A DNA stretch of 64,000 bases from Mastigias papua (lineage: Eukaryota > Cnidaria > Scyphozoa > Rhizostomeae > Mastigiidae): assembly GCA_964019165.1 (NCBI GenBank), contig OZ025275.1:13737874-13801873 (forward strand), written 5' to 3'. The notes beneath the pieces were generated by a model. It was given only the letters and a program-made list of their open reading frames with translations. It did not search any database and was not told the origin of the DNA. The position numbers and the translations under genes were made by a program. Shown here one piece after another: positions 24,863-36,189 of the stretch; within the stretch, counting starts at the first letter, position 1; every line of letters starts with the position of its first letter.

Positions 24863-25394
24863 TGTTATAATACTAGTTTTATTTTTATCTTTGATTTCGT
24901 CATGTTGAGTAACGTTGGTTCTCTGTTCCCATTTGTTCCGGTTTTGTTGTCTCGCCATCAGCATTATAGGTCATTACATCATCCACCCCCCACAGTTACC
25001 ATGATCATATTGCTTGTCTGTGACGTGTTGTCTAATCTTAGTACATTGTTGTTTGTTATGTACGTGTTACCATGCCATTGCCCCTTAGCTCCATTGTATG
25101 TTATAATTACCCTGTTGCGTCATGTATTTGTTATAAATAAAGCGTGTAATGTTCTGTGAAGTCAGTTGTTATGTGAAGTCGTCGTTAACAGTTGTCGTGA
25201 GTTGGAGTTACAGTCGTCGTTCATGTTTAGAGTTGTCGCGTTGCTGTTTTGGAATATTGTTATTGCCGTTACTGAGTTCGTTGCTGTATTAAGAGGTTGT
25301 ATTAGAGTGGAGACATTTATCGTTACAAAGAAACCTGTTTATTTGTGTTGCGTCATTTTATATTTTGTTCCCTGTAAAATCGTATTATTTTACA
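24863..25394 (+). repeat. 5-prime LTR of the gag-only element
   Basis: 532 bp. TATAAATAAA at 25132-25141 may serve as both TATA box and polyadenylation signal. Two LTR-internal open frames (24902-25159 and 25166 onward) recur in the other LTR and are not genes. Confidence 0.93.
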
Positions 25395-25395
25395 T

Positions 25396-25413
25396 TGGTG
25401 CCCCGGCGCGGGA
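25396..25413 (+). promoter_or_regulatory. Primer-binding site of the gag-only element
   Basis: TGGTGCCCCGGCGCGGGA begins with TGG, the complement of the tRNA CCA end, one base after the LTR. I could not assign the tRNA from memory. Confidence 0.75.
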
Positions 25414-25437
25414 CGTACTCACACTTCAGATTGAGAC

Positions 25438-25992
25438 ATGGACTTAAAAAGTGTTTTGGATCTTGTGCGCACAGTTGTTGCAGCTATGGCTGAAAAAGTG
25501 AGGGCAGCGGAGGAACAAGCTAGAAACCCGTTCCTCAATCGGACTAACGTTTATCGCTGTGAAGATGGCCGGCCTATATGTTATTGCTGCTTGAGGGTCG
25601 GCCATGTAGCCAAGTACTGTTGGGACAGGAGGTATTCCTGTCCCCATGTTTCCGGTGTGAACTCGCCCCCTCAAGCAACTTCTTTCCCCGGAGCCCCCGT
25701 TGATATCCAGTCCCTTGGAAGAGACGTCGATACCTTATTGGACGACCTTCATGGGATTGTACATGAACTGGAGGAGACAAGAAAACCTATTCGAACAGTA
25801 GCTACGGAAACTCCAGAGGGTATACCAGACGAGGAACCAATAGAGTCTATCAGGACGGAGTTGCTCGCGTTTACCCCTGATGGACTAAGGAAGAACAACA
25901 GCTTTTATTCTGTTACTGAGCCGCCTGCGGCTGACATATATCACGCCATGAACACAGTGTCAGGCATTCTTGACTTTCGCGATTTAACGTAA
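25438..25992 (+). CDS. gag: Gag-like zinc-knuckle protein, 184 aa
   Basis: An intact frame between the primer site and the purine tract. Residues 1-30 are helical and charged. Residues 43-61 contain DGRPICYCC and a canonical retroviral-type knuckle (C48, C51, H56, C61; CX2CX4HX4C), which would bind nucleic acid. The rest is acidic and proline-containing with no recognised fold. It is much shorter than a full Ty3/gypsy gag and lacks an obvious capsid domain, so it may only help package its own RNA into particles made by an autonomous relative. The DGRPIC lead into the knuckle is a common feature of invertebrate gypsy gags. Start chosen at the first ATG after the primer site. Confidence 0.85.
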   Translation: MDLKSVLDLVRTVVAAMAEKVRAAEEQARNPFLNRTNVYRCEDGRPICYCCLRVGHVAKYCWDRRYSCPHVSGVNSPPQATSFPGAPVDIQSLGRDVDTLLDDLHGIVHELEETRKPIRTVATETPEGIPDEEPIESIRTELLAFTPDGLRKNNSFYSVTEPPAADIYHAMNTVSGILDFRDLT

Positions 25993-26094
25993 TATGTGTG
26001 CTATTATTCTTTTTATGTTGTAATGTGTTCTGTACCCTGTGATTTTTTTTTGTATTGCTCTCTTTTGATTTTTCAAGCCAGGAGGCTTGGTTTT

Positions 26095-26105
26095 GAAGGA
26101 GGGAG
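26095..26105 (+). promoter_or_regulatory. Polypurine tract of the gag-only element
   Basis: GAAGGAGGGAG, three bases before the right LTR. It is preceded by a small inverted repeat (AAGCC...GGCTT) near 26075. Confidence 0.75.
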
Positions 26106-26108
26106 TTA

Positions 26109-26640
26109 TGTTATAATACTAGTTTTATTTTTATCTTTGATTTCGTCATGTTGAGTAACGTTGGTTCTCTGTTCCCATTTGTTCCGGTTTTGTTGTCTCG
26201 CCATCAGCATTATAGGTCATTACATCATCCACCCCCCACAGTTACCATGATCATATTGCTTGTCTGTGACGTGTTGTCTAATCTTAGTACATTGTTGTTT
26301 GTTATGTACGTGTTACCATGCCATTGCCCCTTAGCTCCATTGTATGTTATAATTACCCTGTTGCGTCATGTATTTGTTATAAATAAAGCGTGTAATGTTC
26401 TGTGAAGTCAGTTGTTATGTGAAGTCGTCGTTAACAGTTGTCGTGAGTTGGAGTTACAGTCGTCGTTCATGTTTAGAGTTGTCGCGTTGCTGTTTTGGAA
26501 TATTGTTATTGCCGTTACTGAGTTCGTTGCTGTATTAAGAGGTTGTATTAGAGTGGAGACATTTATCGTTACAAAGAAACCTGTTTATTTGTGTTGCGTC
26601 ATTTTATATTTTGTTCCCTGTAAAATCGTATTATTTTACA
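26109..26640 (+). repeat. 3-prime LTR of the gag-only element
   Basis: 532 bp, apparently identical to 24863-25394. Confidence 0.93.
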
Positions 26641-26644
26641 GTAA

Positions 26645-29600
26645 ACTACTTGCGGTGAATGTCCTTGAGATTCTCTCTTTCCTCTAATTTATGCCTACTC
26701 AACTGTAAAAAAGGGCAATGAATTAACGAGTGGCTTTAAATTATTACAAGCTGCAAACATGATGACTACATATTATCTATAGAGGTATTTCAATTAATGT
26801 CAGAAGTGTTAAATGAATGTAAGAAATATTTGATGAAAGGGGAAATATCAAGTGAAAGGAGTAACAGCAAAAGCAATTGGTAGTGACCAGGTTTTTTAAT
26901 AGTTCTACTTTTGAGGCAGCACTTAAGATTATTCATCTTTTAATTAGCCAGCCAGTGTCTAATTTGCAGACATTGACGTCATCCTCCGCTATCCTCTGCT
27001 TAATTTTCATCTAAATCCTCCAAATGAAAGCTGATAAAATCCTTACATCATTTTGGCCTCTGACCTATGTTAATCACAGGAATTACCTCTGTATAGTGGC
27101 GGAGCCATATGGGGTGTATGGGTGTAAATACAATCCCCATTTTTGAAAATAAGGTAAATTGGCTTAGTTCAGAAACATCATAAAAACTATCGAACCTTTT
27201 CACACTCATATCAGTGATTTCATCTGCACCTTCTTTTTAGAATCGGAAAATCTACAAGTTCAAGAATTTGCTTCCTAATATATACTAGAGGTTAAAGTCC
27301 CGGGAAATCTTCCGAAGGCTCCATCTCTAGGCCCGGTTCGTCTTTACTTCCCCTCCCCTCGTCAGGGACGCCTACGCTGAGGGAGCAGGGGACAGCTGTC
27401 CCTCCTGCCCTTTGCAAGGACTTAATTATTTTAGTGCAAAGATATTTATGATGCGCCCTGAATAGGAACCTTGCCTCCCTGCCCTCGGTGCGGACAGGCA
27501 TCCCTGTCCCTCATACTTCAAGATGCTATTGTAACTGTTACTCGTAATCAATTGAATTATTTATTGAAAATGATGTAACAACAGATGCCATTAATCCAGA
27601 AATGTTTCGTTAATAAACGTCCTGCAGAATCAACTGCACAAGGGCCAGTTGATGATCTACACAGGAAAGAGTTCCACAAGAAGTGTAAAGAAGTGTACAA
27701 CAGCAACAACCATCACATGAAATAAGACGTTTTGTACATATGTATCCCTTATTAAGATTTCCACGTATTCGTCATTGTATTTTTCCCATAAGAACTATAA
27801 CGGTGATTGCTATCGTTCGCGAACAATACGACAAAATATGTGACCACAGGGATTTAACATCAAGTAAAATTTTATGCAGGAGGTTAATACTCTTTGATGA
27901 CTAGTTTTAAATCTTTAACTAGCTTCATGAAAAAACAACAATCCTCAAATTGTAGCTAATTATGACAAAAAGCGCATAATAACCAGTAATCTATTTTGAA
28001 ATGCGGCGAAAAAGCTTGTCTCCAAACGTTAAGTACTATGTTTTTCTCTATTCAAAGGTCTTCCTCACAGCTGTCACCAGAGTATTCTTCCATTGTTCTC
28101 CATAAGACTTGATCACCATGTGTATAAATGCCAAAGGGATGCGTAAATTGCACATTGAATGAATTTTGTAGCTGATTCTAGCAAGAATCCTTCAATTCTC
28201 TTACTCAGAAAAACAAATACTTATCAGAGAACAACGTCGACACTCTTTATCATTCCGCCTGATACTTCAGTTTGTATTTCATGTGATGAATCAGTGATGG
28301 GGCCATGAAGTCTTACTTAACTATGCTTCAATGTCGCAGTTTACCCACTAACACAAGCCTTTGTATTGAGACATTTAAACAAACAATCAATGCCAAAAGT
28401 CCTTGGAACACCTTGTGACTACAGCATTTTACATAATAACGATGAAATTCTCGCCCAGTAGGAAGGAGAACACCCCTCCCTCTTTTGACCAGAAGCAATG
28501 CTAAATTGAGCTTTTTTGACAATAGTGTTCTGAAAGCAATTGGACTTATGTACTGCATGTAAAGCCCGTATAAATCAACATTGTCTTCAGGCAGGGATGA
28601 GGGGGGAATGCTGCTGAACTAGGTTAAGAGATACTGTAAGAGTGTTTTACAAGATTTGACGGAGATTTTAAGACAATATTCAGAAGTTTCAATGCGCCAA
28701 GTTAGCATAGATTTGAGAACTAAGCAAATTTCTTATTTCTTTTGATGAGATATTTCCACAAACTAACGACCTCCCACTGCAAATTCTGATTTGTTTAACA
28801 TAAAATGACTGGATAGATTTGTTTAACATAAAATCGCCTGTGTATAGGTGTAGAACAGTCCTAACTACGTATTCATTGCCTCGTTATCAAGCTACGCAAC
28901 GAGGAAGGAAGGCCAACAACAAATAACACTCATAGCCTAAAATGAGCATGCATCTGAATGAAGTTGTGAATCGACATTGTTGACCTCTCCTAGGGAGAAG
29001 CTTTGGGTTTGTAAATAGGACATACCTATTATCTGAAAGTAAGCCATCAACACTAAAATAAAATAAAATATGGGCTAATAATGTGTATTAAGATTTATAA
29101 ATTTATAGAGAACATTCAAATTTATCACTTTATCATTTAGATAACATTCTAGTTACTTATTAGTTTCTGCTACATCCTTTGTGTAATTCCGAGAGAACAC
29201 CACGCCCGCTGTTTGTGCATCTCTTTTCTTGAGGGAAAGTTATAGCATGAACTGTCCTTAGAAATAAAAGAATGAGTAAACCTGAATCAATTTAAAACTC
29301 GTATAAAAGCTGGAAAGGAGAAGAATGTAGCTGTCATTTATATAGGTGCTACGCGGCTCAGCTAGGATTCATAAAGTTTTTGGGGTAAAACAGAGGGAAC
29401 ATTTTTCGCTGCCAAAAAGAACATGCTAATAGTATATTTTATATTTTTCTATTTAATTGTATGTAAACTTTTTTTTTGCTCCTAATATTTTGGACTTAAA
29501 GTAGGCCTAAATTAGCTCTTATGATTAGCTATCTTTTCAGTCTGTTGTAAATAAATGGAGTATATTATATTATATCATAGTATACTATAATATACTATAT

Positions 29601-29930
29601 AATAGTATGCTATATCATATTATAATATACTATTTGATAAAGTATAGATCTGGAAGAACTTATTATTTTCGACTCTGGTAAGACTGCACTTGTCAATAAA
29701 TACAAGTGCTGTGCATGTTGAATACATATGAACCAAAAGCATATGGCTATCAGCCGCCGTACTAAATTTAGTGTGCAATGATGGCCAATTTGTGCAGTGA
29801 TGAAATGGTTATGGGCAGTGATAAATGACAAAGCGTGCAACGATGAAACAATTGATCACTCAAAAGTCTATTCACACAGCCTTCTGTAGCAGAAGTTACT
29901 TTGATTCAAATGCATCAATTGTAATACCAG
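26645..29930. other. Intergenic stretch, nothing coding recognised
   Basis: No supported exon. A locally GC-rich block at about 27295-27515 (repeated CCCTCCC and GGGACAG words) stands out in composition and may be a worn DNA transposon. A short TA/TATAC-rich tract lies at 29560-29640. Confidence 0.4.
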
Positions 29931-29932
29931 CA

Positions 29933-30045
29933 ACAATCACTAATCAATGCTCAATCAACAATAATCACTAATCAATGCTTAATCAAAAACAATCACTAAT
30001 CAATGCTCAGTTAACAACAATCTCTAATCAATGCTCAATCTATTT
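29933..30045. repeat. Tandem repeat, unit about 28-30 bp, four copies
   Basis: The unit resembles CAATCACTAATCAATGCTCA followed by ATCAACAA. A related but shorter ATCAATG-rich stretch lies at 53110-53165. Confidence 0.85.
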
Positions 30046-30284
30046 ATTTTCTAGCAAACATTGTATCGATCAAATTAAATACTGGGATCTGAGATCATTG
30101 TATTTGACGCCAAAATATTAAGTAAGCAAGTTGGTGGTGATGGACTTGATTGCCTGCTGAACGATAGCTTGTAAAAGCTCCGATGAACAACACTTTAGAG
30201 ACTAAGCAATGCATTTCCCTCAAAATTTGTACAATATTCTACTAAGCTGTACCAAATTAATTTGGCTTTGTCTTGTAATGTTCC

Positions 30285-30909
30285 TAAAGCCCTGGCCAAG
30301 CGACTCAGCAAACTTCAGTGAACAATCTGCAGTGAAACGTTGAGTCAAAAGTTGAGTCGTTCAGGCATCATGTTCAGGGTTATTATCGATGTTGAGTGTT
30401 GTTTAGTTAAGTTTAGTCTTAGTCAAAAATGTTGAATGTGCAGGGTTAAACTTCTAGAGTTCTGAGGTGTTGTTGATGTTCAGTTGTCTGGCCACGCAAT
30501 GAACAAATTTCAGTGCGCGCAAGCTCATGAAGTTTTCTTGATATTTGCAGCCAAAAACATTGACACAGAGCTCCCCTACATACTTAATTTTGTTTAGAAG
30601 CAAAGGAATGTCAGAATAGATTCTGTGGAAAAAGAAAAGGGGGTTTTGACTTTAAGAGAGATCTCTAAAGGTGACTTTCTTGGGAGAGTCTGACCGTAAC
30701 GATCGATGTAGTTTGATTTGTTAACTGAGTTCCAGGCTTCCCCCAAACTCAGTTCCATGTTCCAGTCGCACTCGCATTCAGAGATGTTGAGTGAAATATT
30801 GATGAAAGTTTAGTCGTTTGGCAACCCCCTACTCAATAGTGCTGAACATGACTCGACAGTGTTCAGTGAAATGTTCAATGAAAAGTTAGGCCGTTTGGCC
30901 AGTCCTTAA
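30285..30909. repeat. TIR element, about 620 bp, non-coding
   Basis: The left end TAAAGCCCTGGCCAAGCGAC is matched, inverted, by GGCCGTTTGGCCAGTCCTTA at the right. The interior repeats words such as GTTCAGTGAA and GTTGAGTG. No transposase remains. Confidence 0.5.
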
Positions 30910-31670
30910 TATGTCAACCTACGACAAAAGTCAACGCTGTCTCTTCACCTTTTGGCTTTCCATTGTAAAATCCACATTAATAAAAGCGTTAATAAAAGCC
31001 AAAGAAAATAAACAAATTGTCATTTAAATTACTATGATAGATGCAATCAAGTGATTTTACTAAACAAATATTTGTTCTCGCAAATGCTCTTGTGATTTAA
31101 TCATTGCGATTCAATTTATCCATGTCACAGATGGTGAAGGTATAATTGCTGATCTTCATCTTCCAATTTCTGTATGATCACCAGTCATGACAGGTGGTTT
31201 TCCCTAAGAAGAAGGCTTGACAATAAGCATATGGTGATAATACTCTCGTTTCATTGTGTCTAAGGTTCAAGTATTTTACGAACAACCTAGGTCCCGTTCA
31301 GATGGCTCTTCCTTTTAGGAGTTCTTTATGGCAACATTATAGAACCAAAGCTTCCTTCATTTTTATAGTTTGTTAATGCTTATTGCACTTCAGGCATTTT
31401 AAGTCTTCAGTTTAAAGTCAGTCTAGATATTAGAGACATTCAAGTCTCAAAGGAAGTCCCTTTTTGGAACAAATGCTACGCTAATGACACAAACTTAATG
31501 AAAATTTAACTAAAAGTGAATGGAAGTTGCTTCCTAATTCTTGACTGCTTGCAGTGATAAATGAATGAATGAAATTGAAGAGGACTTTGTCCCCAGCAGT
31601 AAAAGTTCACTTACTCTATTGATTTTATACACGTACTTTCCTAAAAAAGTGGCTCCATATAGAAAACACT
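30910..31670. other. Non-coding stretch, nothing recognised
   Basis: No coding signal. Fragments resembling the neighbouring TIR family (GTTCTTTATGGCAACATTAT near 31320) occur here. Confidence 0.35.
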
Positions 31671-31671
31671 G

Positions 31672-32132
31672 TACACGCTTTTTTTATAAGGAACCTAGCT
31701 AAAGGCCTAGTTCTAAAAGTTCCTTATTTTCGGACCTCTTTTATCAAATTATAATGCTAAAAGTTCCTTAATAGTTCCTTAATTTTCACTGCACATAGAG
31801 TGCCACAAAATGGCACAGACACTAGAAAAGCATTGAAATTCTGAATTTTACCTTTAATTAAGGCTAGAACTCAACCTCAAAAGCACAAATGCGACAGGAA
31901 ATAACTTCTATTTACGCAAAAGCATAATTTCAATCAAGAAGTATCATGTCTATTCCATTGATATCATCCAACGTAATGTAATCTTCTCTTGCATCTGAAC
32001 ACAGCACTCGGAATTTGAAAATGAAAAAGTTCCTTAGGGATTTTTCCTTTAGTAGCATAAGTTCTTTAAATATTTCGGCCTTCTACATGTAGGTTCCTTA
32101 TAAAGTGGTTCCTTATAAAAAAAAGCGTGTAT
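31672..32132. mobile_element. MITE with long near-perfect TIRs, family B copy 1
   Basis: The left end TACACGC, seven T, ATAAGGAACC is mirrored at the right end with one extra base (GGTTCCTTAT, eight A, GCGTGTA). About 460 bp, non-coding. A diverged copy with matching internal words (AGTTCCTTAATAGTTCCTTA, TTCTACATGTAG) lies at 56730-57115. Confidence 0.7.
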
Positions 32133-32454
32133 CAAGCGATTAAAGCCTTTTTGGTGTTTTCTTGTAGGAACAAGAAAAAAGCTTATGCCCTCAATTTGCT
32201 AATCTGCAAGATCTGAGTTGCGGTCATTTGGGCTCTTTGGATCTTTTGAAGGTGAACCCTTTTATGTTTCATTTCATTTAATCTTATTTATAAACAAAAT
32301 CCCTTCAGCTATAGTGCTACTGAAATATACAGTTCATGAAAGTAATTTCAGTTCAAGTAACAGGAGAAGAGAATACTTTGATATTATAAAAAAGTTGCTG
32401 TTCTTCCAAGGAGTTGTGTTTGAGTTGGGTTTCAGTTCATCAAATGAATTTTTA

Positions 32455-33542
32455 GTTGTTTTCAAATATGGGCAAGGTAGGAAGTTCCCTGATATTTAAA
32501 GGGATTTTATTCCAGTTCTTAACTGCTGAACAGGAAAATCCTTTTCTGACAAACTCCAAATTCCACCTTGGAATCTGAAGATCTCAGCTGAATCGCGCAT
32601 GGTAACTGAAGTATTGGGATCTTTGCTGAAATTTACTCAGAAGATTTTCTGGGTTGAGTCCATTTACGATCTTATAGGCCATAACAACACGGTTGAACAT
32701 CACAAGTTGTCCAACATGAAGGAAATTATTTGACCAATCGTCTTTTATCCTGGATTATTCGATCAAGGAAATTAGTCTGTCTTGAAGACGTCGAAGAGAC
32801 TCTTTTTTGGAATCAGATAGGCTACCCCAAATAATATCTGCATATCGGGTATGACTGTCAGCAAGTGTATAGCATGCATTGCTTAACCGAGACTGTGAAA
32901 CGATCTTTTCAAATTTTTCAAGGATGCGATACCGCTGCGAACTTTCCCTGTCACAGTTTTGAATTGTTCTTCCCACTAAAGTTTTCCGTCTACAATAATT
33001 CCAAGCGATTTAGTTTTTCCACTAGTTTTATTTTAGAACCATTCAGCCTCAGCATACACACTAGCCTTTAAAACTTCTAAACATTTTGCAAAATCATGGA
33101 GATATATCTTGAAAAGAAGAGGACGAAGACAGGAACCCTGGGGAATACCACATTTAACCGTCCTAGGCTTTGATTCATTGCAGTTGGAGAAGTAGTGTTG
33201 CTTTCTATTTTCAAGATATGACTCAAACCAATCCCCTGAGAGCTTTCGAATACCGTATTTCTCTAAGCTTGCCAACAATATTGTATGTTCAACGGTATCA
33301 AAAATCTTCTTTAGATCGAGAAATATTGCTAAATTGAATTGATTTTGGTCAATGTTCTCATACCAGTAGTCCGTAATATCGAGCAATGATGATATTGTTA
33401 AACAATGTTTTTGAAAGCAACGTGTCTCTTTTATTGTGTCTGCATCCATCAGAGTTACATTTCTAAACCACAAATAATTGTAGAAAATAATTGATAACAT
33501 ATGACACACCATAGTTGCTTCCATTGGAGAAATAAAACACAC
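32455..33542 (-). pseudogene. LINE (CR1/L2/jockey-like) reverse-transcriptase relic
   Basis: Read on the minus strand. A 170-codon open piece (33542-33033) carries RT motif A (FLDLKKIFDTVEH) and motif B (CGIPQGSCLRPLLF). Where the catalytic YADD should stand it reads YAEA, so the active site is lost. A deletion follows, then the thumb/linker region near 32976-32755 (YADIIWG, ESLRRLQDRLISLI). Frame-broken tail matter continues to about 32455 (words like PRWNLEFVRKGFS and NWNKIPLNIRE). The 5-prime part with endonuclease is missing. Stops and frameshifts show it is dead. Confidence 0.85.
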
Positions 33543-33894
33543 ATGAGATTAAACACACATATTATAATAGAACTAGTTCAACCGCATTAATATCACTTTC
33601 TCTGATGTAGTCTGGACAAATAAGAAAACCTAAGAAATAAGAAACTTCAAGCTGAAACTGGAGCCAAATCCACTTATAAAAAACGTGTATCATTGCAATT
33701 GTTTTTGGTGATTTTAAAAGCTTCATTTTTCTACCTAACGGACTCTCGTAATCAGATTATGATATCCTGTGTTGATTGCAAATATTCTGGTTTAAAGTAT
33801 CAGTGAGCTCACACATTTTTAATTGTCGTAAAGTTTTATTTGGTTTTGTATAAGATTCGGCTTTCGTGGAAAGAAGAAACGAAAAATGTTACTC

Positions 33895-34036
33895 ATCCAG
33901 CAATTCGCGACAGTTAATTCCCGCGACAATTAAATTTTCCAGCGTTCGCGACAGTTAATTCCCGCGACAGTTTACACACAAAAAATTCAAATCATTCGCG
34001 ACTTTTCGCGACAGTTTCTTCCCGTGACAGTTTCTT
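33895..34036. repeat. Short tandem repeat with TCGCGACAGTT unit
   Basis: Units alternate TTCGCGACAGTTAATTC and CCGCGACA, about 5 imperfect copies. It directly abuts the pogo/Tigger element to its right. Confidence 0.75.
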
Positions 34037-34369
34037 CCTTTAAAGTATATACAGTCTGCTCTCGATAAGTGGAACTTTCGTTTAGTGGAACCAATTTCTC
34101 CGGTTCCTTGGATTTACATTAACAAACCTCTCTTATTTTATTCGGATAAATGGAGCCCTCGATAAGTGGAACTTTCGATAAGTGGAACCATACTTTTTGG
34201 CCCCATGAGCAACAATTATTCATATAAGTGGAACTTTCCAAAAAAATCACCTTAAGTGCGTTCGAATCATTTTAATCGATACACTCTTTATTACAATATT
34301 CTTGCGAACATTCGATTGCTATCAAGTAATGATAACAACAACAAAAATATCAGAAGTCACATTTAGAAA

Positions 34370-34606
34370 ATGGCACCTGTGCAGTCTTCGAAACGAAGGC
34401 TTGCCTGTTTAATTATAGTCAACAAATACAAGACTTTAAAAGAAATTGATGCAGGCCAAAGCTGTATAGCTACAGCAAAGAAATATGGTGTTGCTAAAAA
34501 CACAGTTTCACACTGGGTAAAAAAGAAAGCTGAAGTATTTGAAGCAGTTGAAGGAAACAATGCTTCTAAAAAGAGAAAAGTAGTCGATCCTTGCAATGGC
34601 ACGTGA
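34370..34606 (+). CDS. CENP-B/Tigger-type helix-turn-helix fragment, 78 aa
   Basis: The N-terminal piece of a pogo-family transposase. Residues about 10-60 form a CENP-B-like helix-turn-helix (LKEIDAGQSCIATAKKYGVA, then NTVSHWVKKK). A basic KKRK run follows near residue 68 that could be a nuclear signal, and a stop comes eight residues later. Full Tigger transposases are around 450-550 aa. It begins at an ATG 318 bp inside the element. If expressed it could bind the element ends without cutting them. It overlaps, in another frame, the C-terminal fragment that follows, so it is best seen as the product of an internal deletion. Confidence 0.75.
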   Translation: MAPVQSSKRRLACLIIVNKYKTLKEIDAGQSCIATAKKYGVAKNTVSHWVKKKAEVFEAVEGNNASKKRKVVDPCNGT

Positions 34607-34772
34607 AGTAGAGGAGCCAATCGAAGTAGAGGATGATGAAGAGGACAGTGAGGATACAACTGGAGATAAATGTCTGGAAAAGCCTACATCAACACAATTA
34701 AGAAGTGCCATTGAAACCCTATTGGACTTTAGTTTTTCTAAAACCCAGATAAGGTTCAACGCTGTACCATGA
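34596..34772 (+). pseudogene. Tigger transposase C-terminal tail fragment
   Basis: 58 codons in the frame next to the HTH fragment. It is acidic (EVEDDEEDSEDTTGD) and then reads TSTQLRSAIETLLDF, which resembles the C-terminal end of Tigger transposases. The roughly 400 residues between, with the DDE triad, are deleted, and the join is out of frame. Confidence 0.6.
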
Positions 34773-35109
34773 AAATTGCCAAATTAATTGTAAAGGAACT
34801 TTCATAAACTCTAAAGCAAGCGTGTATAAAAGATTATTTTGCACAACTACATTGCCTTAAAAATAATCGTCATATGGAACATAACCACTTATAAAGCCTT
34901 TTCTTTTGTTCCTTTCCCTCTGTTTTTCATTACTCGTAAATGCCCCGTTCTCCAGAGAAATCAGACAAGGGAGAAGCTCGATAAGTGGAACTTTTTGTCG
35001 GTTTTATGGAGGTTGCACTTATCGAACAATTCGGATAAGTGGAACATTCGATAAGTGGAACCATCTTTTTCGGTCCCGTGGAGGTTCCACTTATTGAGAG
35101 TAGACTGTA

Positions 35110-35970
35110 TATATAGTCACCCGCTTTATAGAAAATTGCCGTTCTTCAGTGCGGAGGAGCTCAAGTGCAAAAAGCATTTTCATTACTAGCAAATACAGTG
35201 TTTTTACCGAAGTTTCTCAAACTAATAAAGATAGAAAAGATACGAATACAGACAACTATATTTTAATTGCGCAAGACATGTTTCGGATTAGTCATCCATC
35301 TTGGTGAACTTTTAGTACTACAATTTGGCCATTGGAGGCCCCAAACTAAGGAACTTTTGGAACTAGGCCTTGAGCTAGGCTCCTTCCATGTCCTGCAGCA
35401 CAACAACGCAAAATAAAACACGCGACTAAAGGGTGACAAAAAGCAGTGAGCTGACTTAACAAAGAGATACACATTACATGAAATCTCCCACCGTCGCCAA
35501 ATTTTTCTCTTTGCATTCGGACGAATCAAAAATGTAAAGTAGGGGAAATTGGGCAACATTCCCCCAGCACTCTGTTGTACACCTACTGGCTGACACGCTT
35601 ATTTTTACGGGTTCTCCTTTGTCATATGAAACAGGGGTCAGAGTATCCTTATATAATATATTTATTATTGGTCTTTATTTGGCAATTGTTTATCCTTTGT
35701 TGACATTGAACACCCAGAGAATCAAAAAAATCAACTACCCCTGTTTCGGACATTTCTTATACCACGCCTCGCCATAGTGCTAGAGAGAAAAGGCCGGACC
35801 AGAGGATTCATATTGCAGAATTGTTAATGACCTGCCACTTTTATTTTGTGAGATTTTGATACCATATGTATAATGTACTGCCAATATTTTGCACCATACG
35901 TTTATTCCTACTTAGTCTAAAGCTTTCAATACAATTGTCTTTTGCACCTCTTCAACTCTTTCTAGCAAGT
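35110..35970. other. Non-coding stretch, nothing recognised
   Basis: No exon signal. It contains one copy of the word AGGCCTTGAGCTAGGCTCC shared with about 23634. Confidence 0.4.
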
Positions 35971-35974
35971 ATAG

Positions 35975-36095
35975 AGAGGGACTTACCGTAAATCCTCGAA
36001 TTAGCTCCCTGGAGCTTATTTATTGTTGGATACTCTATGGGTGGAGGCTTATTCGAAAGGAGGGTTCATTCGGGGGGGGGGGGGGGCAAATAAAA
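35975..36095. repeat. Fragment of the CGAATTAGC/GGCTTATTCGA repeat family
   Basis: ACCGTAAATCCTCGAATTAG is followed by GGAGGCTTATTCGAAAGG and a G14-type tract (about 36071-36086). The same signature occurs at 45279-45687 and weakly at 62510-62580. Confidence 0.55.
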
Positions 36096-36189
36096 TCACT
36101 TGACACATGCTTCAAAAAAAGTTCATTGTTAAAGCTCCCGTTCTCCATCATATTAAAAGAACAGTGTAAACTTAAGCACTAGTCTTGAT

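Larger units (their letters stand above)
24863..26640 (+). mobile_element. Non-autonomous LTR retrotransposon carrying only gag
   Basis: 1778 bp: two 532-bp LTRs (TGTTAT...TTTACA), a primer-binding site one base after the left LTR, a single small gag-like frame, and a purine tract before the right LTR. A 4-bp duplication GTAA flanks it (24859-24862 and 26641-26644). No protease, reverse transcriptase or integrase is present, so it must borrow a partner's pol. The LTRs look identical, indicating recent activity. The layout fits the TR-GAG class. The gag style suggests descent from a Ty3/gypsy element (inference). Confidence 0.9.
34052..35107 (+). mobile_element. Internally deleted pogo/Tigger DNA transposon
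   Basis: A 1056-bp element between TA dinucleotides (34050-34051 and 35108-35109). Terminal repeats: CAGTCTGCTCTCGATAAGTG at left; CAGTCTACTCTCAATAAGTG at right, read inward. Several GATAAGTGGAAC subterminal repeats lie inside both ends, which in this family may serve as transposase binding sites. Only the N-terminal DNA-binding part and a C-terminal tail of the transposase remain; the DDE core is gone. Confidence 0.92.

Noticed and set aside
24902..25447. Two open frames repeated at 26148-26687
   Set aside because: They lie wholly inside the duplicated LTRs of the gag-only element.
29933..30045. Possible CRISPR-like array
   Set aside because: The repeats are directly tandem with no spacers, and the genome is eukaryotic.
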